Source of the DNA: Betaproteobacteria bacterium
GTDB taxonomy: Bacteria > Pseudomonadota > Gammaproteobacteria > Burkholderiales > SG8-41
Reading direction: 5' to 3'
DNA length: 64,000 bases
NCBI GenBank assembly: GCA_021732605.1
Contig: JAKFUS010000014.1
Coordinates: forward strand, 23,644-87,643
The notes under the pieces were generated by a model. That model saw only the letters and a program-made list of their open reading frames with translations, searched no databases and was not told where the DNA came from. The translations under genes and the position numbers were made by a program. Shown here piece by piece: positions 26,970-37,285 of the stretch. Within the stretch, counting starts at the first letter, position 1, and each line of letters opens with the position of its first letter.

Positions 26970-27713
26970 TCAGGTAGCGCGGCGGCTACCCTTGGGACAA
27001 TAAAGCAGGAACACCGACGGGCGTTTATCCAGCTCCGGGATGTTCCTGCGCCAGTCGGCGATGCTGCGGGTCATGATCTGTTCGCCGGGCTGGGTGATGT
27101 CGGTGGCGATGCAGAGCAGGGTCTGCGGTGAACATTCGGCGAGCACGGCCTGCAGCATGGCGTCATTGCGATACGGCGTCTCGATGAAAATCTGCGTGGC
27201 GTCATCCTGCCGTGAACGTTGCTCCAGGTCGCGCACATGCCAGGCGCGCCGGGTTTTTTCAATGGGCAAGTAACCGTTAAAAGCAAAATTCTGGCCGTTG
27301 AGACCTGAAGCCATCAGCGCCAGCAGGATGGATGATGGCCCGATCAGCGGTTCGACACGGATTCCGGCTGCGTGTGCTGCGCGCACCAGCAGTGCCCCGG
27401 GATCCGCAACCGCCGGACAACCAGCTTCCGATACCAGCGCCACATCGATGCCGGCCTGCAGTGGCGCCAGCAGTAGAGGGATGGTCGCGGCCGGTGTGTC
27501 CTTGTTGAGTTCACTGATGGTTGCGGTATTGATCGGACGCGGGTACTCAACGAGCTTGAGGAAGGCGCGCGCGGATTTCGGATTTTCGGCGATGAAATAG
27601 GTCAGCCGGTGCGCGACTGCGCGTGAACCCGCCGGCAGTACGCTGTCGAGCGCGCTATCGCCCAAACCGGTCGGCAGCAGATAAAGAATGCCGCTGGAGG
27701 TCTTTGCAGTCAT
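26970..27713 (-). CDS. SAM-dependent methyltransferase, RsmI/tetrapyrrole-methylase family paralogue
   Basis: This 247-aa protein is of the tetrapyrrole (corrin/porphyrin) methylase fold. It has ILYLLPTGLGD at the N-terminus, ALVSEAGCPAVADPGALLV (the SAM-binding GxPxxxDPG signature) and VEPLIGPSSILLALMASG. These match the RsmI family of 16S rRNA C1402 2'-O methyltransferases. The TFIAENPKSARAFLK-type N-terminus belongs, however, to a shorter paralogue commonly placed next to maf in betaproteobacteria, so the target is not certain. The ATG overlaps the maf stop by 4 nt. Confidence 0.88.
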   Translation of the reverse strand: MTAKTSSGILYLLPTGLGDSALDSVLPAGSRAVAHRLTYFIAENPKSARAFLKLVEYPRPINTATISELNKDTPAATIPLLLAPLQAGIDVALVSEAGCPAVADPGALLVRAAHAAGIRVEPLIGPSSILLALMASGLNGQNFAFNGYLPIEKTRRAWHVRDLEQRSRQDDATQIFIETPYRNDAMLQAVLAECSPQTLLCIATDITQPGEQIMTRSIADWRRNIPELDKRPSVFLLYCPKGSRRAT

Positions 27714-28297
27714 GGAATTTGCACGCCTTCTTTTTGCAGCATGGTAACGAGGGCAATCAGAGGCAGGCCGATCAGCGCCGTGGGGTCACTGCTTTCAAGC
27801 TGCTCTACCAGAGCAATGCCCAGCGCTTCGATCTTGGCACTGCCGGCGCAATCATACGGTTGATCCTGTTGCAGATAACGTTCGATCTGTCCGGTGTCCA
27901 GATTTCGGAAGCGCATGGTGGTCGGCACATTGACCAGTTGCACGGCATTGGTTTTGCTATTGAGCAGACATAGCGCGGTATGGAAAACCACCGTCTTTCC
28001 GCTCATGGCCTGTAATTGCAGTGCTGCTGCGGCATGGGTGCCGGGTTTACCGATTGTTTGATCATCGAGAACTGCAACCTGGTCAGATCCGATGATCAGC
28101 GCAGCCGGCTCGCGTTCGGCAATTTTTCGCGCCTTGGCCTGTGCCAGCCGCAATGCAGTGGCAGCGGGGGCCTCTGACGGCAACGCACCTTCGTCAATAT
28201 CCGGGGCGGCTGTATGGCAATCAAGGCCGAGGCGGGCAATCAGCGCCTTGCGGTAAGTCGACGATGAAGCCAGTACGATGCGCGACGATGTCGTCAT
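27710..28297 (-). CDS. maf: Maf-like nucleotide pyrophosphatase (YceF type)
   Basis: This 195-aa protein hydrolyses non-canonical or modified nucleoside triphosphates to monophosphates. The N-terminal ASSSTYRKALIARL, DIDE and IIGSDQVAVLD (catalytic Asp region) and YDCAGSAKIEALG are Maf hallmarks. The residues around these motifs resemble the YceF subgroup, which prefers m7GTP. It is divergent from yceD and co-translated with the downstream methyltransferase. Confidence 0.92.
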   Translation of the reverse strand: MTTSSRIVLASSSTYRKALIARLGLDCHTAAPDIDEGALPSEAPAATALRLAQAKARKIAEREPAALIIGSDQVAVLDDQTIGKPGTHAAAALQLQAMSGKTVVFHTALCLLNSKTNAVQLVNVPTTMRFRNLDTGQIERYLQQDQPYDCAGSAKIEALGIALVEQLESSDPTALIGLPLIALVTMLQKEGVQIP

Positions 28298-28426
28298 GCG
28301 GGCATCAACTGCTGAGCGTAAGTGCCTGAATGGGCGGGTGTTACACCGATTGCAGCGATTGCCGGAGTGGTGGCAGGCTGATCCAAAGGGATATTGCTAA
28401 GTACTTGGCTGAACAGGGAATTTGGC

Positions 28427-28987
28427 ATGACACATTTTGACAGCGAGAGCCGAAAATACTATCATGCGCCGCTTATGTCCGGGCCTGCCGCTGTTCATCG
28501 CCTTGAGGATCCGTTTGCATTTGCGCATGCCGCGGGTGTGCACTGCGGACAGGCGGCGCTTGCCGCGATGCCGCGTCTGCAGGATCGACTGGCTGGCGAT
28601 GCGGTTACAGTGGCTTATGTGGTGCGCGGGAAACTGGATCAGCGCCAGCGGCCGTTACTGGAACTGGAAATTACCGGTAATCCCAGTTTGCGCTGCGGCC
28701 GTTGTCTGGCGCCGCTGGATTTTGCCTTGCAGCTGCAATCCAGGGTACTGCTGATGCACCCCGGCACAGCACTGCCGGAAGACGATGCTGATCCCGAGTC
28801 GCCGGAATGGCTGGAAGCGGGGCAGGAACTGGATTTGCTGGAGCTGGTTGAAGACGAAATATTGCTGAGCCTGCCATTATCGGTACGGCATGACGAAGGA
28901 AATTGCAGTGATGGCGGTGGCACAGGCCGGACCAGCGGACGAGATAATCCGTTTTCCAAGCTGGCCACGCTGCTGGGCCCTAAATAA
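28427..28987 (+). CDS. yceD: YceD family protein (DUF177)
   Basis: This 186-aa protein has the DUF177 core, VVRGKLDQRQRPLLELEITG, then LRCGRCLAPLDFALQLQSRVLL (the Cys-x2-Cys pair) and a Glu/Asp-rich LDLLELVEDEILLSLPLSVRH. YceD precedes rpmF in most proteobacteria and is linked to 23S rRNA accumulation. The ATG at 28427 has AGGGAA 8 nt upstream; another ATG at 28475 is closer to the usual family length. The open frame itself starts earlier at a TTG. Confidence 0.9.
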   Translation: MTHFDSESRKYYHAPLMSGPAAVHRLEDPFAFAHAAGVHCGQAALAAMPRLQDRLAGDAVTVAYVVRGKLDQRQRPLLELEITGNPSLRCGRCLAPLDFALQLQSRVLLMHPGTALPEDDADPESPEWLEAGQELDLLELVEDEILLSLPLSVRHDEGNCSDGGGTGRTSGRDNPFSKLATLLGPK

Positions 28988-29044
28988 CGGCACTAACAAG
29001 CAGTAAACGAAACGAATACAGATTACTTTTTTCAGGAGATCACC

Positions 29045-29224
29045 ATGGCTGTCCAACAAAACAAAAAGTCACCATCCAAGCGGGGAATGCATCGCTCCCA
29101 CGACGCGCTCACCGCACCGGCACTTGCCGTCGAACCGACCTCCGGCGAAGCGCATCTGCGCCATCACATCAGCCCCAACGGCTACTACCGCGGCAAAAAA
29201 ATCATCAAAGCCAAAGGCGAGTAA
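29045..29224 (+). CDS. rpmF: 50S ribosomal protein bL32
   Basis: This 59-aa protein reads [20 protein letters not shown] at its start, ends with [15 protein letters not shown], and has a His pair in LRHHIS. It is the standard short bL32 without the four zinc-binding Cys. CAGGAG lies 6 nt before the ATG. It sits between yceD and plsX as in other proteobacteria and was too short for a general ORF cut-off. Confidence 0.97.
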   Translation: MAVQQNKKSPSKRGMHRSHDALTAPALAVEPTSGEAHLRHHISPNGYYRGKKIIKAKGE

Positions 29225-29289
29225 TCTGCCTTTGCGGGACGACTGGCTCCGACGAGTATTAATAAACGGAGCCTGAAGAGGAGGATCCC

Positions 29290-30309
29290 ATGACGGATGT
29301 GACCGTTGCCATCGATTGCATGGGCGGCGACCACGGCGTGCGCGTGACTGTGCCCGCCGCGGTCAAGTGGTCGCGTCGCGATCCGCACTGCAACTTTGTT
29401 CTGGTTGGCCTGCAGGATCAGATCCTGGCTGAATTGCAGCGTGCCGGCGTCACTGCCGGTGACCGGCTGCGGGTGCATCACGCCACCGAAGTGGTGACCA
29501 TGGACGAGCCGCCGGCCAATGCGCTGCGCGGCAAAAAAAATTCTTCGATGCGCGTCGCCATCGACCTCGTCAAGAGCGGTGATGCGCAGGCCTGCGTCAG
29601 CGCCGGCAATACCGGCGCGCTGATGGCCATTTCGCGGTTTGTGCTGAAGACCTTGCCCGGCATCGACCGTCCGGCCATAGCCACCATGCTGCCCACTTTA
29701 AAAGGGCACACCCATATTCTCGATCTCGGCGCCAATGTCGATTGCACTGCAGAACACCTGCTGCAATTCGCCATCATGGGTTCAGAGCTTGTGGCTTCGG
29801 TCGAGCACAAAGCGCGGCCGACGGTGGGGTTGCTGAACATCGGCGAGGAAGACATCAAGGGCAACGAAGTGGTCAAAGAGGCTGCAGCGCTGTTGCGTGC
29901 CAGTGACCTCAATTTTTACGGCAACGTCGAAGACATCTATCAAGGCGCGACTGATGTCGTAGTCTGCGATGGTTTTGTCGGCAATGTCGCATTAAAAACC
30001 ACTGAAGGTCTGGCGCAGATGCTCGGTACTTATCTGCGCGAGGAATTCGGCCGTAACATTCTCACAAAGCTGCTGGGCGTGGTGTCGATGCCGGTGATCA
30101 AGGCGTTCAAGAAACGCGTAGATCATCGCCGCTACAATGGCGCGAGTCTGCTCGGTCTGCGTGGCATCGTCATCAAAAGCCACGGCTCTGCGGATGCGTT
30201 TGCCTTCGGGTTCGCCATTGAGCACGCCATCAATGAAGTCCGCACCGGCGTACTGACGCATATCAGCGAACGCATGGCGGCACTGGAGCAGAAAGTCCAA
30301 ACGGCATGA
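29290..30309 (+). CDS. plsX: Phosphate acyltransferase PlsX
   Basis: This 339-aa peripheral membrane enzyme makes acyl-phosphate from acyl-ACP, the first step of phospholipid synthesis. Motifs include [11 protein letters not shown] at the start, [28 protein letters not shown] and [26 protein letters not shown] directly precedes the ATG. The last codons overlap fabH by 4 nt. Confidence 0.97.
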   Translation: MTDVTVAIDCMGGDHGVRVTVPAAVKWSRRDPHCNFVLVGLQDQILAELQRAGVTAGDRLRVHHATEVVTMDEPPANALRGKKNSSMRVAIDLVKSGDAQACVSAGNTGALMAISRFVLKTLPGIDRPAIATMLPTLKGHTHILDLGANVDCTAEHLLQFAIMGSELVASVEHKARPTVGLLNIGEEDIKGNEVVKEAAALLRASDLNFYGNVEDIYQGATDVVVCDGFVGNVALKTTEGLAQMLGTYLREEFGRNILTKLLGVVSMPVIKAFKKRVDHRRYNGASLLGLRGIVIKSHGSADAFAFGFAIEHAINEVRTGVLTHISERMAALEQKVQTA

Positions 30310-31271
30310 CGGTTATCCATACCCGCATCATCGGCACCGGCAGTTATCTGCCGGAAAAAATCCTCACCAACTCAGACCTGGCAGGTCTGGTCGATACCTC
30401 CGATGAATGGATACAGCAGCGCACCGGCATCCGCCAGCGCCACATTGCGGCGGACCATGAAACCACCAGCGATCTGGCACTGAAAGCCACGCAGCGCGCG
30501 CTGGAGATGGCCGGCATCACACCGGACAAGCTCGACCTGATTATTGTCGCCACAACCACGCCGGACATGGTGTTCCCGAGCACCGCCTGCCTGTTGCAGG
30601 CGAAACTCGGCGTCAAGGGCATGCCGGCATTCGACGTGCAGGCCGTGTGCAGCGGTTTTGTCTATGCACTGGCCACCGCAGACCAGTTCATGCGTTCAGG
30701 ACAGTACGAACACATCCTCGTCGTCGGCGCCGAAATCTATTCGCGCATACTCGACTGGCAGGATCGCGGCACCTGCGTGCTGTTCGGCGACGGCGCGGGC
30801 GCCGTTGTACTCAAGCGCAGCACCGATCCCGGCATCCTCGCCGCGCGCCTGCATGCCGACGGCAGCCATGCGGATATCCTGTCGGTACCGGGCACTGTGT
30901 GCGGCGGCAAAGTCAGCGGGCGGCCGCTGCTGCAGATGGACGGCACGGCAGTATTCAAATTTGCGGTGAAGGTATTGGAAGAAGTCGCACTCGAAACCCT
31001 GACCGCTGCCGGACTGCAAACGTCCGACATCGACTGGCTGATTCCGCACCAGGCGAATATCCGCATCATCCAGTCGACTGCAAAAAAACTCGGACTGTCG
31101 ATGGAGCGGGTGATTGCGACGGTGGATCGCCATGCCAATACCTCAGCGGCTTCGGTGCCGCTGGCGCTGGACGAAGCGGTGCGTGACGGACGCATCAAAC
31201 CGGGGCAGCATGTGATGCTGGAAGGGGTCGGTGGCGGATTCACCTGGGGCGCAGTGTTAATTAAGTGGTAA
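30306..31271 (+). CDS. fabH: 3-oxoacyl-ACP synthase III
   Basis: This 321-aa KAS III condenses acetyl-CoA with malonyl-ACP to start fatty-acid chains. It opens with [15 protein letters not shown]. The catalytic Cys is in [13 protein letters not shown], the His in IPHQANIRI and the Asn in [27 protein letters not shown] closes the protein. The ATGA overlap with plsX shows tight coupling. Confidence 0.97.
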   Translation: MTVIHTRIIGTGSYLPEKILTNSDLAGLVDTSDEWIQQRTGIRQRHIAADHETTSDLALKATQRALEMAGITPDKLDLIIVATTTPDMVFPSTACLLQAKLGVKGMPAFDVQAVCSGFVYALATADQFMRSGQYEHILVVGAEIYSRILDWQDRGTCVLFGDGAGAVVLKRSTDPGILAARLHADGSHADILSVPGTVCGGKVSGRPLLQMDGTAVFKFAVKVLEEVALETLTAAGLQTSDIDWLIPHQANIRIIQSTAKKLGLSMERVIATVDRHANTSAASVPLALDEAVRDGRIKPGQHVMLEGVGGGFTWGAVLIKW

Positions 31272-31296
31272 GCAAGTGGTAAGGATTATTTAAAAC

Positions 31297-32226
31297 ATGA
31301 AACTGGCATTGGTATTTCCGGGGCAGGGCTCGCAGGCCGTTGGCATGATGCAGGGCTTTGCCGACAGCAAAATTGTGCGCGATACCTTCGCCGAAGCTTC
31401 GGCCGCTCTGGGCCAGGACTTGTGGCAGTTGGTCGCGACGGGACCCTCCGAAGAATTAAGTGCGACGGTAAACACCCAGCCGGTGATGTTGACCGCCGCC
31501 TATGCGATGTACCGCGCCTGGCAGGAGGCGGGCGGGCCGGCGCCCGCCGTAGTCGCCGGACACAGCCTCGGTGAATATACGGCGCTGGTGGCCTCGGGCG
31601 TATTGGCGTTTGCCGATGCCGTGCCGCTGGTGCGCTTCCGCGCGCTGGCCATGCAGGAAGCGGTGCCGGTGGGTACTGGTGCCATGGCGGCGATACTCGG
31701 CCTTGATGATGATGCGGTGCGCGCGGCGTGCGCCGAAGCGGCGCAGGGTGAAGTTGTCGAGCCGGTTAATTTCAATGCGCCAAGCCAAGTCGTGATCGCC
31801 GGACACAAAGCCGCGGTCGAACGCGGTGCCGAGTCAGCGAAAGCGCGCGGCGCCAAACGCGCGGTGATGCTGCCGGTCAGTGCGCCGTTTCATTCGTCTC
31901 TGCTGAAACCCGCTGCAGTCCGTTTACGGGAACGCATGCAGTCCGTGACTTTCCATGCTCCACAGATCGCAATCATCAATAACGTTGACGTGGCGATGGT
32001 GAGTGACCCCGCGCAGATCAAGGATGCCCTGGCGCGTCAGGCCAGCAATCCCGTACGCTGGGTCGAAACCGTGCGCGCGTTCGCCGCGCAGGGTGTAACG
32101 CATGTGGTGGAATGCGGTCCAGGCAAGGTGCTGGCCGGCCTGACCAAACGCATTGAAGGCAGTCTGCTGGGATACGCCGTTACTGATCCGGCATCGCTGC
32201 AGCAAACCATGGAGGCGCTGCGATGA
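31297..32226 (+). CDS. fabD: Malonyl-CoA:ACP transacylase
   Basis: This 309-aa enzyme loads malonyl groups on ACP. It has FPGQGSQAVGM at the N-terminus, the nucleophile in VAGHSLGEYTALVASG, the substrate Arg in VRFRALAMQEAV and the catalytic His in SAPFHSSLL. It overlaps fabG by 4 nt. Confidence 0.97.
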   Translation: MKLALVFPGQGSQAVGMMQGFADSKIVRDTFAEASAALGQDLWQLVATGPSEELSATVNTQPVMLTAAYAMYRAWQEAGGPAPAVVAGHSLGEYTALVASGVLAFADAVPLVRFRALAMQEAVPVGTGAMAAILGLDDDAVRAACAEAAQGEVVEPVNFNAPSQVVIAGHKAAVERGAESAKARGAKRAVMLPVSAPFHSSLLKPAAVRLRERMQSVTFHAPQIAIINNVDVAMVSDPAQIKDALARQASNPVRWVETVRAFAAQGVTHVVECGPGKVLAGLTKRIEGSLLGYAVTDPASLQQTMEALR

Positions 32227-32969
32227 GTACATTGAAGGGCAAGATTGCCTTGGTCACCGGCGCGTCGCGCGGCATCGGGCAATGCATTGCGCTGGCACTG
32301 GGTGCTGCGGGTGCCACGGTTGCCGGCACGGCGACCACAGCTGCGGGTGCTGAAGGCATTACCAAAGAACTGGCCGCCGCGGGTATTACCGGCGCCGGTT
32401 ATGCGATGGAAGTCAACGATCCGGCTCAGGTGGATGCCGCACTGAAGGCGATCCAGCAGCAATGGGGTGAGGTCGGCATTCTGGTCAACAATGCCGGGGT
32501 GACCCGCGACAACCTGCTGATGCGGATGAAGGACGAGGAATGGGACATGATCATGTCGACCAACCTCAAATCGGTTTACCGTTTGTCCAAAGCCGTGATG
32601 CGCAGCATGATGAAGGCGCGTACAGGACGCATCATCAACGTGACTTCGGTGGTCGGCGCCATGGGTAATGCCGGCCAGAGCAACTATGCCGCGGCCAAGG
32701 CTGGTGTCGAAGGTTTTTCCCGGGCGCTGGCGCGGGAAGTCGGCAGCCGCAATATCACCGTGAATTGCGTGGCCCCCGGCTTCATTGATACCGACATGAC
32801 GCGGGCACTCAATGGGGCGCAGCGGGAGGGCCTGGTCGGGCAAATCCCGCTGGGACGTCTCGGCACGGTGGCTGATGTTGCCGGTGCGGTGGCTTATCTG
32901 GCGTCTGACGCTGCCTCTTATGTGACCGGTTGTACATTGCATGTGAACGGCGGCATGCATATGGGCTAG
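32223..32969 (+). CDS. fabG: 3-oxoacyl-ACP reductase
   Basis: This 248-aa NADPH-dependent short-chain dehydrogenase has the cofactor motif TGASRGIGQ and the NNAG motif VNNAGVTRDNLLMRM. The catalytic Ser is in VTSVVGAMGNAGQ and Tyr/Lys in NYAAAKAGVEGF. The C-terminus, YVTGCTLHVNGGMHMG, is typical of FabG. It reduces 3-oxoacyl-ACP in each elongation round. Confidence 0.97.
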   Translation: MSTLKGKIALVTGASRGIGQCIALALGAAGATVAGTATTAAGAEGITKELAAAGITGAGYAMEVNDPAQVDAALKAIQQQWGEVGILVNNAGVTRDNLLMRMKDEEWDMIMSTNLKSVYRLSKAVMRSMMKARTGRIINVTSVVGAMGNAGQSNYAAAKAGVEGFSRALAREVGSRNITVNCVAPGFIDTDMTRALNGAQREGLVGQIPLGRLGTVADVAGAVAYLASDAASYVTGCTLHVNGGMHMG

Positions 32970-33037
32970 AATGCGCGGCAGCCTGCGCAATGCAGACGCC
33001 TCAAGCAGGAGTTAAGATATTGTTTTTAAAGGTTTTT

Positions 33038-33060
33038 TTAAATCAGGTTTGTGGTAAAAT
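33038..33060 (+). promoter_or_regulatory. Possible acpP promoter
   Basis: An AT-rich run precedes acpP. An extended -10, GTGGTAAAAT (TAAAAT at 33055-33060), follows an oligo-T tract whose last hexamer could serve as a weak -35, 17 nt upstream. A separate promoter would fit the very high expression expected of acpP. The call is tentative. Confidence 0.35.
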
Positions 33061-33145
33061 TCACGCTTTTACGGGATCATCCTGCGGCTCTGCCGGGGTT
33101 ATGGACCGATCCAAACATCATCACGCAATTCGAAAGGGGACTTAG

Positions 33146-33385
33146 ATGGAGAATATCGAGCAACGCGTTAAAAAAATTGTTGCCGAGCAACTGGGCGTCA
33201 ACGAGGCTGACGTCAAGAACGAGTCATCCTTCGTCAACGACCTCGGCGCCGACTCGCTGGATACCGTCGAGCTGGTAATGGCGCTGGAGGAGGAATTCGA
33301 GACCGAAATCCCCGATGATGAAGCCGAAAAAATCACCACGGTGCAGCAGGCTTCTGACTACATCAAGTCGCATATGAAGGCGTAA
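33146..33385 (+). CDS. acpP: Acyl carrier protein
   Basis: This is a 79-aa acidic protein. Ser37 in the [12 protein letters not shown] motif carries the 4'-phosphopantetheine arm. [18 protein letters not shown] and [16 protein letters not shown] are canonical. AAAGGGGAC lies ahead of the ATG. It is set apart from fabG by a 176-nt AT-rich leader and from fabF by 94 nt. Confidence 0.98.
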   Translation: MENIEQRVKKIVAEQLGVNEADVKNESSFVNDLGADSLDTVELVMALEEEFETEIPDDEAEKITTVQQASDYIKSHMKA

Positions 33386-33479
33386 TCTGTAAGTTTAAGT
33401 GCGGCGGAAGATTTTCCCTTCCGCTGCCGTCAATCTCACAGCCTAGGGAGCGCGACCGCGCTCCCTCCGCATTTAAAAC

Positions 33480-34727
33480 ATGCCGCGTCCAACCAACCGC
33501 AGAGTCGTCGTGACCGGACTGGGGATCATTTCCCCGGTCGGCATCGGCCTGACCGATTCCTGGTCGAATATCACCGCCGGCAAATCCGGCATCACCAGGA
33601 TCACGCGTTTTGATGCCTCCGGGTACACCGCGCAGATTGCCGGCGAGGTCAAAGGGTTTGACCCGGCCCAATATCTGCCGGTGAAGGAAGCGCGGCGGTT
33701 CGATACGTTCATTCACTACGGGCTGGCGGCCGGCATCGACGCCATCAAGGACGCCGGCCTGGATCTCGACAAACTCAACCGTGAAATGATCGGCGTCTGC
33801 ATCGGTTCCGGCATCGGCGGTCTGCCGCTGATCGAGGACACGCACAACGCATTGCTGGCAGGCGGACCGCGCAAGATTTCACCGTTTTTTGTGCCGGGCT
33901 CGATCATCAACATGATCTCCGGTCAGCTGTCGATCATGTACGGATTGCAGGGGCCGAACATTGCCGTGGTCACTGCCTGCACGACCGCCAATCACAGCAT
34001 CGGTGAAGCCGGCCGGCTGATCGAATACGGCGATGCCGACATCATGATCGCCGGCGGTGCTGAATCCACCGTATCCCCGCTGGGCATCGGCGGTTTCTGT
34101 GCTGCCCGCGCTTTGTCATCGCGCAATGACGATCCGACCGCAGCCAGCCGACCCTGGGACAAGGATCGTGACGGTTTTGTGCTGGGCGAGGGCGCCGGTG
34201 TGCTGGTACTCGAGGAATATGAACACGCCAAAAAACGCGGCGCGCGGATTTACTGTGAACTGGCGGGTTATGGACTGAGCGCCGACGCCCATCACATCAC
34301 CGCGCCCTGCGAAGACGGTGCCGGTGCAGTGCGCTGCATGAACGGCGCATTGCGCAACGCCGGCCTTAACCACGACCAGGTCGATTACATCAATGCCCAC
34401 GGCACGTCGACGCCGTTGGGTGATATTGCCGAAACCATTGCGGTCAAAAACTGCTTTGGCGCGCATGCCAAAAAACTGGCGGTCAGCTCTACCAAGTCGA
34501 TGACCGGCCATCTTCTGGGCGCGGCCGGCGGCATCGAAGCGGTATTTTCAGTGCTGGCCATCCGTGACCAGGTCGCACCGCCGACCATCAACCTGGTCAA
34601 CCAGGATCCGCTGTGCGATCTGGATTACGTACCGAACACCGCACGTCCGATGAAAATCGATGTCGCACTTTCCAACTCCTTCGGGTTCGGCGGCACCAAC
34701 GGCAGTCTGGTGTTCCGAAGGATCTGA
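33480..34727 (+). CDS. fabF: 3-oxoacyl-ACP synthase II
   Basis: This 415-aa condensing enzyme starts [15 protein letters not shown]. The catalytic Cys is in [16 protein letters not shown], and the two His in [11 protein letters not shown] and [15 protein letters not shown]. The end, [14 protein letters not shown], is typical. It elongates acyl-ACP. It follows acpP in the usual order and is followed by pabC. Confidence 0.97.
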   Translation: MPRPTNRRVVVTGLGIISPVGIGLTDSWSNITAGKSGITRITRFDASGYTAQIAGEVKGFDPAQYLPVKEARRFDTFIHYGLAAGIDAIKDAGLDLDKLNREMIGVCIGSGIGGLPLIEDTHNALLAGGPRKISPFFVPGSIINMISGQLSIMYGLQGPNIAVVTACTTANHSIGEAGRLIEYGDADIMIAGGAESTVSPLGIGGFCAARALSSRNDDPTAASRPWDKDRDGFVLGEGAGVLVLEEYEHAKKRGARIYCELAGYGLSADAHHITAPCEDGAGAVRCMNGALRNAGLNHDQVDYINAHGTSTPLGDIAETIAVKNCFGAHAKKLAVSSTKSMTGHLLGAAGGIEAVFSVLAIRDQVAPPTINLVNQDPLCDLDYVPNTARPMKIDVALSNSFGFGGTNGSLVFRRI

Positions 34728-34786
34728 ATTTCCAATCCGGCATTTCGCCGGTTGATGCAGCGGAAGCAACGGGCGAAAGCGACGGC

Positions 34787-35614
34787 ATGCCGATGATACT
34801 GGTCGATGGTTTGCCGGCAAATGCCGTTCTCGCCGATGACCGTGGTTTTACTTATGGTGATGGCGTGTTCCGCACGCTGGCCATGCGCGGCGGTCGCGTC
34901 CAATGGTGGTCGCAGCAGTACGCAAAACTCGCAGCAGATTGCAGCGCATTGCAGATCACGCCGCCGGCAGAAGCTGATCTGCGCCGGGATCTCCAGACCG
35001 TTGCCGCACAGCTGCCGGATTGCGCGTTGCGCATCACCGTGACCCGCGGCAGTGGCGGGCGTGGCTATGCGGTTCCGGAAAATCCGCAACCACGCCGTGT
35101 CGTCTCCGCAAATCCGTTGCCGGAATATCCAGCGCATTGGTCAAAGCAGGGCGTCAGCGTACGGATGTGCGAATTGCGGCTGCCAACACAGCCCCGCCTC
35201 GCCGGCATTAAACATCTGAACCGGCTGGAAAACGTGCTGGCTCGCGCTGAATGGAACGATCCTGCGATCGCCGAAGGCTTGCTGCTGGATGATGCCGGCA
35301 ATGTGATCGAGGGTACGCGGTGTAATGTTTTTATTGTTGAAGGCGGCGCATTGGTCACGCCGGACCTGTCACGCTGCGGCGTGGCCGGTGTCACACGTGA
35401 TCTGGTGATCACCGCAGCCGGTCGCAATGGCCTGCGCTGTCACATCGAGCCGATCAGCCGCCAGCGGCTGGAAGCCGCGACGGAAATATTGCTGGTCAAC
35501 AGCCTGATTGGTGTGTGGCCGGTCGCCGTGCTGGAACATCGCCGATGGTCTAACTTCAAGGCCGCACCGCTAGTGCGAAAATGGCTCGATGCGCTCGATC
35601 ATCCGCTTTATTAA
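34787..35614 (+). CDS. pabC: Aminodeoxychorismate lyase
   Basis: This 275-aa PLP enzyme of the class-IV aminotransferase fold makes 4-aminobenzoate for folate. The start is the ATG at 34787 or 34793; the frame open to 34613 lies inside fabF. DRGFTYGDGVFRTLAMRGG, the PLP lysine in AGIKHLNRLENVLAR, and EGTRCNVFIVEGG then VAGVTRDLV are hallmarks. The fabF-pabC-mltG-tmk-holB order is conserved in proteobacteria. It overlaps mltG by 26 nt. Confidence 0.94.
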   Translation: MPMILVDGLPANAVLADDRGFTYGDGVFRTLAMRGGRVQWWSQQYAKLAADCSALQITPPAEADLRRDLQTVAAQLPDCALRITVTRGSGGRGYAVPENPQPRRVVSANPLPEYPAHWSKQGVSVRMCELRLPTQPRLAGIKHLNRLENVLARAEWNDPAIAEGLLLDDAGNVIEGTRCNVFIVEGGALVTPDLSRCGVAGVTRDLVITAAGRNGLRCHIEPISRQRLEAATEILLVNSLIGVWPVAVLEHRRWSNFKAAPLVRKWLDALDHPLY

Positions 35615-36599
35615 ATTCCTGGCATGGTCCGGTTTTCTGCTGGCGCTGACAGTTGCCGCGGGGCTGTATTACTACGCGCATCAGGAATTGCGGTTGGAAC
35701 CATCGCCCGTCACTTTCGAATTGCGCGCCGGGAGTAGCCTCAGAAACGCGGCCTCCCAACTCGCAACGGCGGGCGTGATCAGTCAGCCGGAACTGTTCGA
35801 GGTGCTGGCACGGGTGCTCGGTGAGTCCGCGAAAATCAAGGCAGGCAATTACGAATTCTCGCGTCCGCTGACCCCGCTGAGCCTGCTGCAGCAGATGACC
35901 CGCGGTGACGTGACCCTGCTGGCGGTGACCTTCGTTGAAGGATCAACATTCAAACAGATGCGCAAGGCACTGCAAGACAATCCGAAGATACGCGCTGAAA
36001 CGGCGACAATGACAGAAACGGAATTGCTGGAAAAACTGGAAATTCCCCAGCCGCTGGGCGAAGGCTGGTTTTTCCCCGATACCTATCATTTCAGCGCAGG
36101 TACCAGCGACCTGGCAATTCTACGCCGCGCACACCAGTTGATGCTGCGCCACCTCAATCAGGAATGGGAACGGCGCGCCCCCGATCTGCCGCTGAAATCC
36201 CCGATGCAGGCTCTGATCCTGGCCTCAATCGTCGAAAAGGAAACCGGCAAGCCGGAGGAACGCGGGCTGGTCGCGGCGGTATTCATCAACCGCCTGCGCA
36301 TCGGCATGCTGCTGCAGACCGATCCGACGGTGATCTATGGCATGGGCGAATCATTCAACGGTAACATCCGCAAAAGCGATCTGACGACGGATACCCCCTA
36401 CAATACGTACACCCGTGCCGGTCTGCCCCCCACACCCATTGCCATGCCTGGACTTGAAGCTTTGCGCGCAACGCTGAATCCCGCGCCCAGCGATGCGCTG
36501 TATTTTGTCGCGCGCGGTGACGGCACCTCGAAATTTTCACGCACGCTGGCTGAGCACGAACGTGCAGTGACCCAATATCAGCGCCGGGGCCGGAAATGA
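35589..36599 (+). CDS. mltG: Endolytic murein transglycosylase MltG
   Basis: This 336-aa inner-membrane enzyme cleaves nascent peptidoglycan and ends glycan-strand growth. One membrane helix (about 8-30) is followed by a LysM-like part and the YceG catalytic domain. The catalytic Glu is in [15 protein letters not shown], and [19 protein letters not shown] and [18 protein letters not shown] are signatures. It overlaps tmk by ATGA. Confidence 0.95.
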   Translation: MRSIIRFIKFLAWSGFLLALTVAAGLYYYAHQELRLEPSPVTFELRAGSSLRNAASQLATAGVISQPELFEVLARVLGESAKIKAGNYEFSRPLTPLSLLQQMTRGDVTLLAVTFVEGSTFKQMRKALQDNPKIRAETATMTETELLEKLEIPQPLGEGWFFPDTYHFSAGTSDLAILRRAHQLMLRHLNQEWERRAPDLPLKSPMQALILASIVEKETGKPEERGLVAAVFINRLRIGMLLQTDPTVIYGMGESFNGNIRKSDLTTDTPYNTYTRAGLPPTPIAMPGLEALRATLNPAPSDALYFVARGDGTSKFSRTLAEHERAVTQYQRRGRK

Positions 36600-37210
36600 G
36601 TCGCGGCAAATTCATTACGCTGGAAGGCATGGACGGCGCCGGCAAGACCACGCATCTGGAATGGTTGCGCGGAAAACTGGCGGCGCGTGGCATGGCGTTG
36701 ACGGTCACCCGCGAACCCGGCGGCACGCCGCTGGGCGAAGCGCTGCGCAAACTGCTGCTCGACAACCACGACCCGCGCGACCCCGATACTGAAGCGTTGC
36801 TGATGTTTGCCGCGCGGCGGGAGCATATTGCCCAGGTCATCGAACCGGCCCTGGCCGCCGGCCATTGCGTGTTATGCGACCGTTTTACTGATGCCACCTA
36901 TGCCTATCAGGCGGGCGGCAGCGGGATGGCCTGGGAACGGGTGGCGGAACTGGAGCAGTGGGTGCAGGGCGGGCTGCAGCCGGACCTGACGCTGTATTTT
37001 GATCTCGACCCAGTGGTCGGCCGGGCCCGGGCCTCGCAGGCGCGTGAACCGGATCGCTTCGAACGGGAAAAACAGGCGTTTTATGAACGGGTACGGGCCG
37101 CCTACTTGCGCCGGGCCGCTGAACATCCACGGCGGATTCGTGTGATTGATGCTTCCCGGACCATTTCGGAGATACAGCTCGAACTTGAGAGTGTTATCTC
37201 AAGTATTTGA
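36596..37210 (+). CDS. tmk: Thymidylate kinase
   Basis: This 204-aa enzyme phosphorylates dTMP to dTDP. It has the P-loop [10 protein letters not shown], the DR(Y/F) motif [15 protein letters not shown], the [11 protein letters not shown] segment and a LID with several Arg ([13 protein letters not shown]). The last codons, AGT ATT TGA, run into an AT-rich repeat (37201-37231). Confidence 0.96.
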   Translation: MSRGKFITLEGMDGAGKTTHLEWLRGKLAARGMALTVTREPGGTPLGEALRKLLLDNHDPRDPDTEALLMFAARREHIAQVIEPALAAGHCVLCDRFTDATYAYQAGGSGMAWERVAELEQWVQGGLQPDLTLYFDLDPVVGRARASQAREPDRFEREKQAFYERVRAAYLRRAAEHPRRIRVIDASRTISEIQLELESVISSI

Positions 37211-37231
37211 TTTTAAATATTATTTAAATAA
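37201..37231 (+). repeat. AT-rich dispersed repeat, copy 4
   Basis: AAGTATTTGATTTTA, identical to the first 15 bases of the 43735-43762 copy, is followed by a diverged AT-rich half (AATATTATTTAAATAA). It overlaps the tmk stop codon. The 75-nt gap before holB is unusually AT-rich for this genome. Confidence 0.5.
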
Positions 37232-37285
37232 CCCTTTGATTTAATAAAATACTTTCGGTTACTGTATTCAAAGCATTGATTTTTA

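Noticed and set aside
34613-34786. N-terminal extension of pabC into fabF
   Set aside because: The extension is an out-of-frame reading of the fabF 3' end. PabC proteins begin at the MPMILVDG segment.
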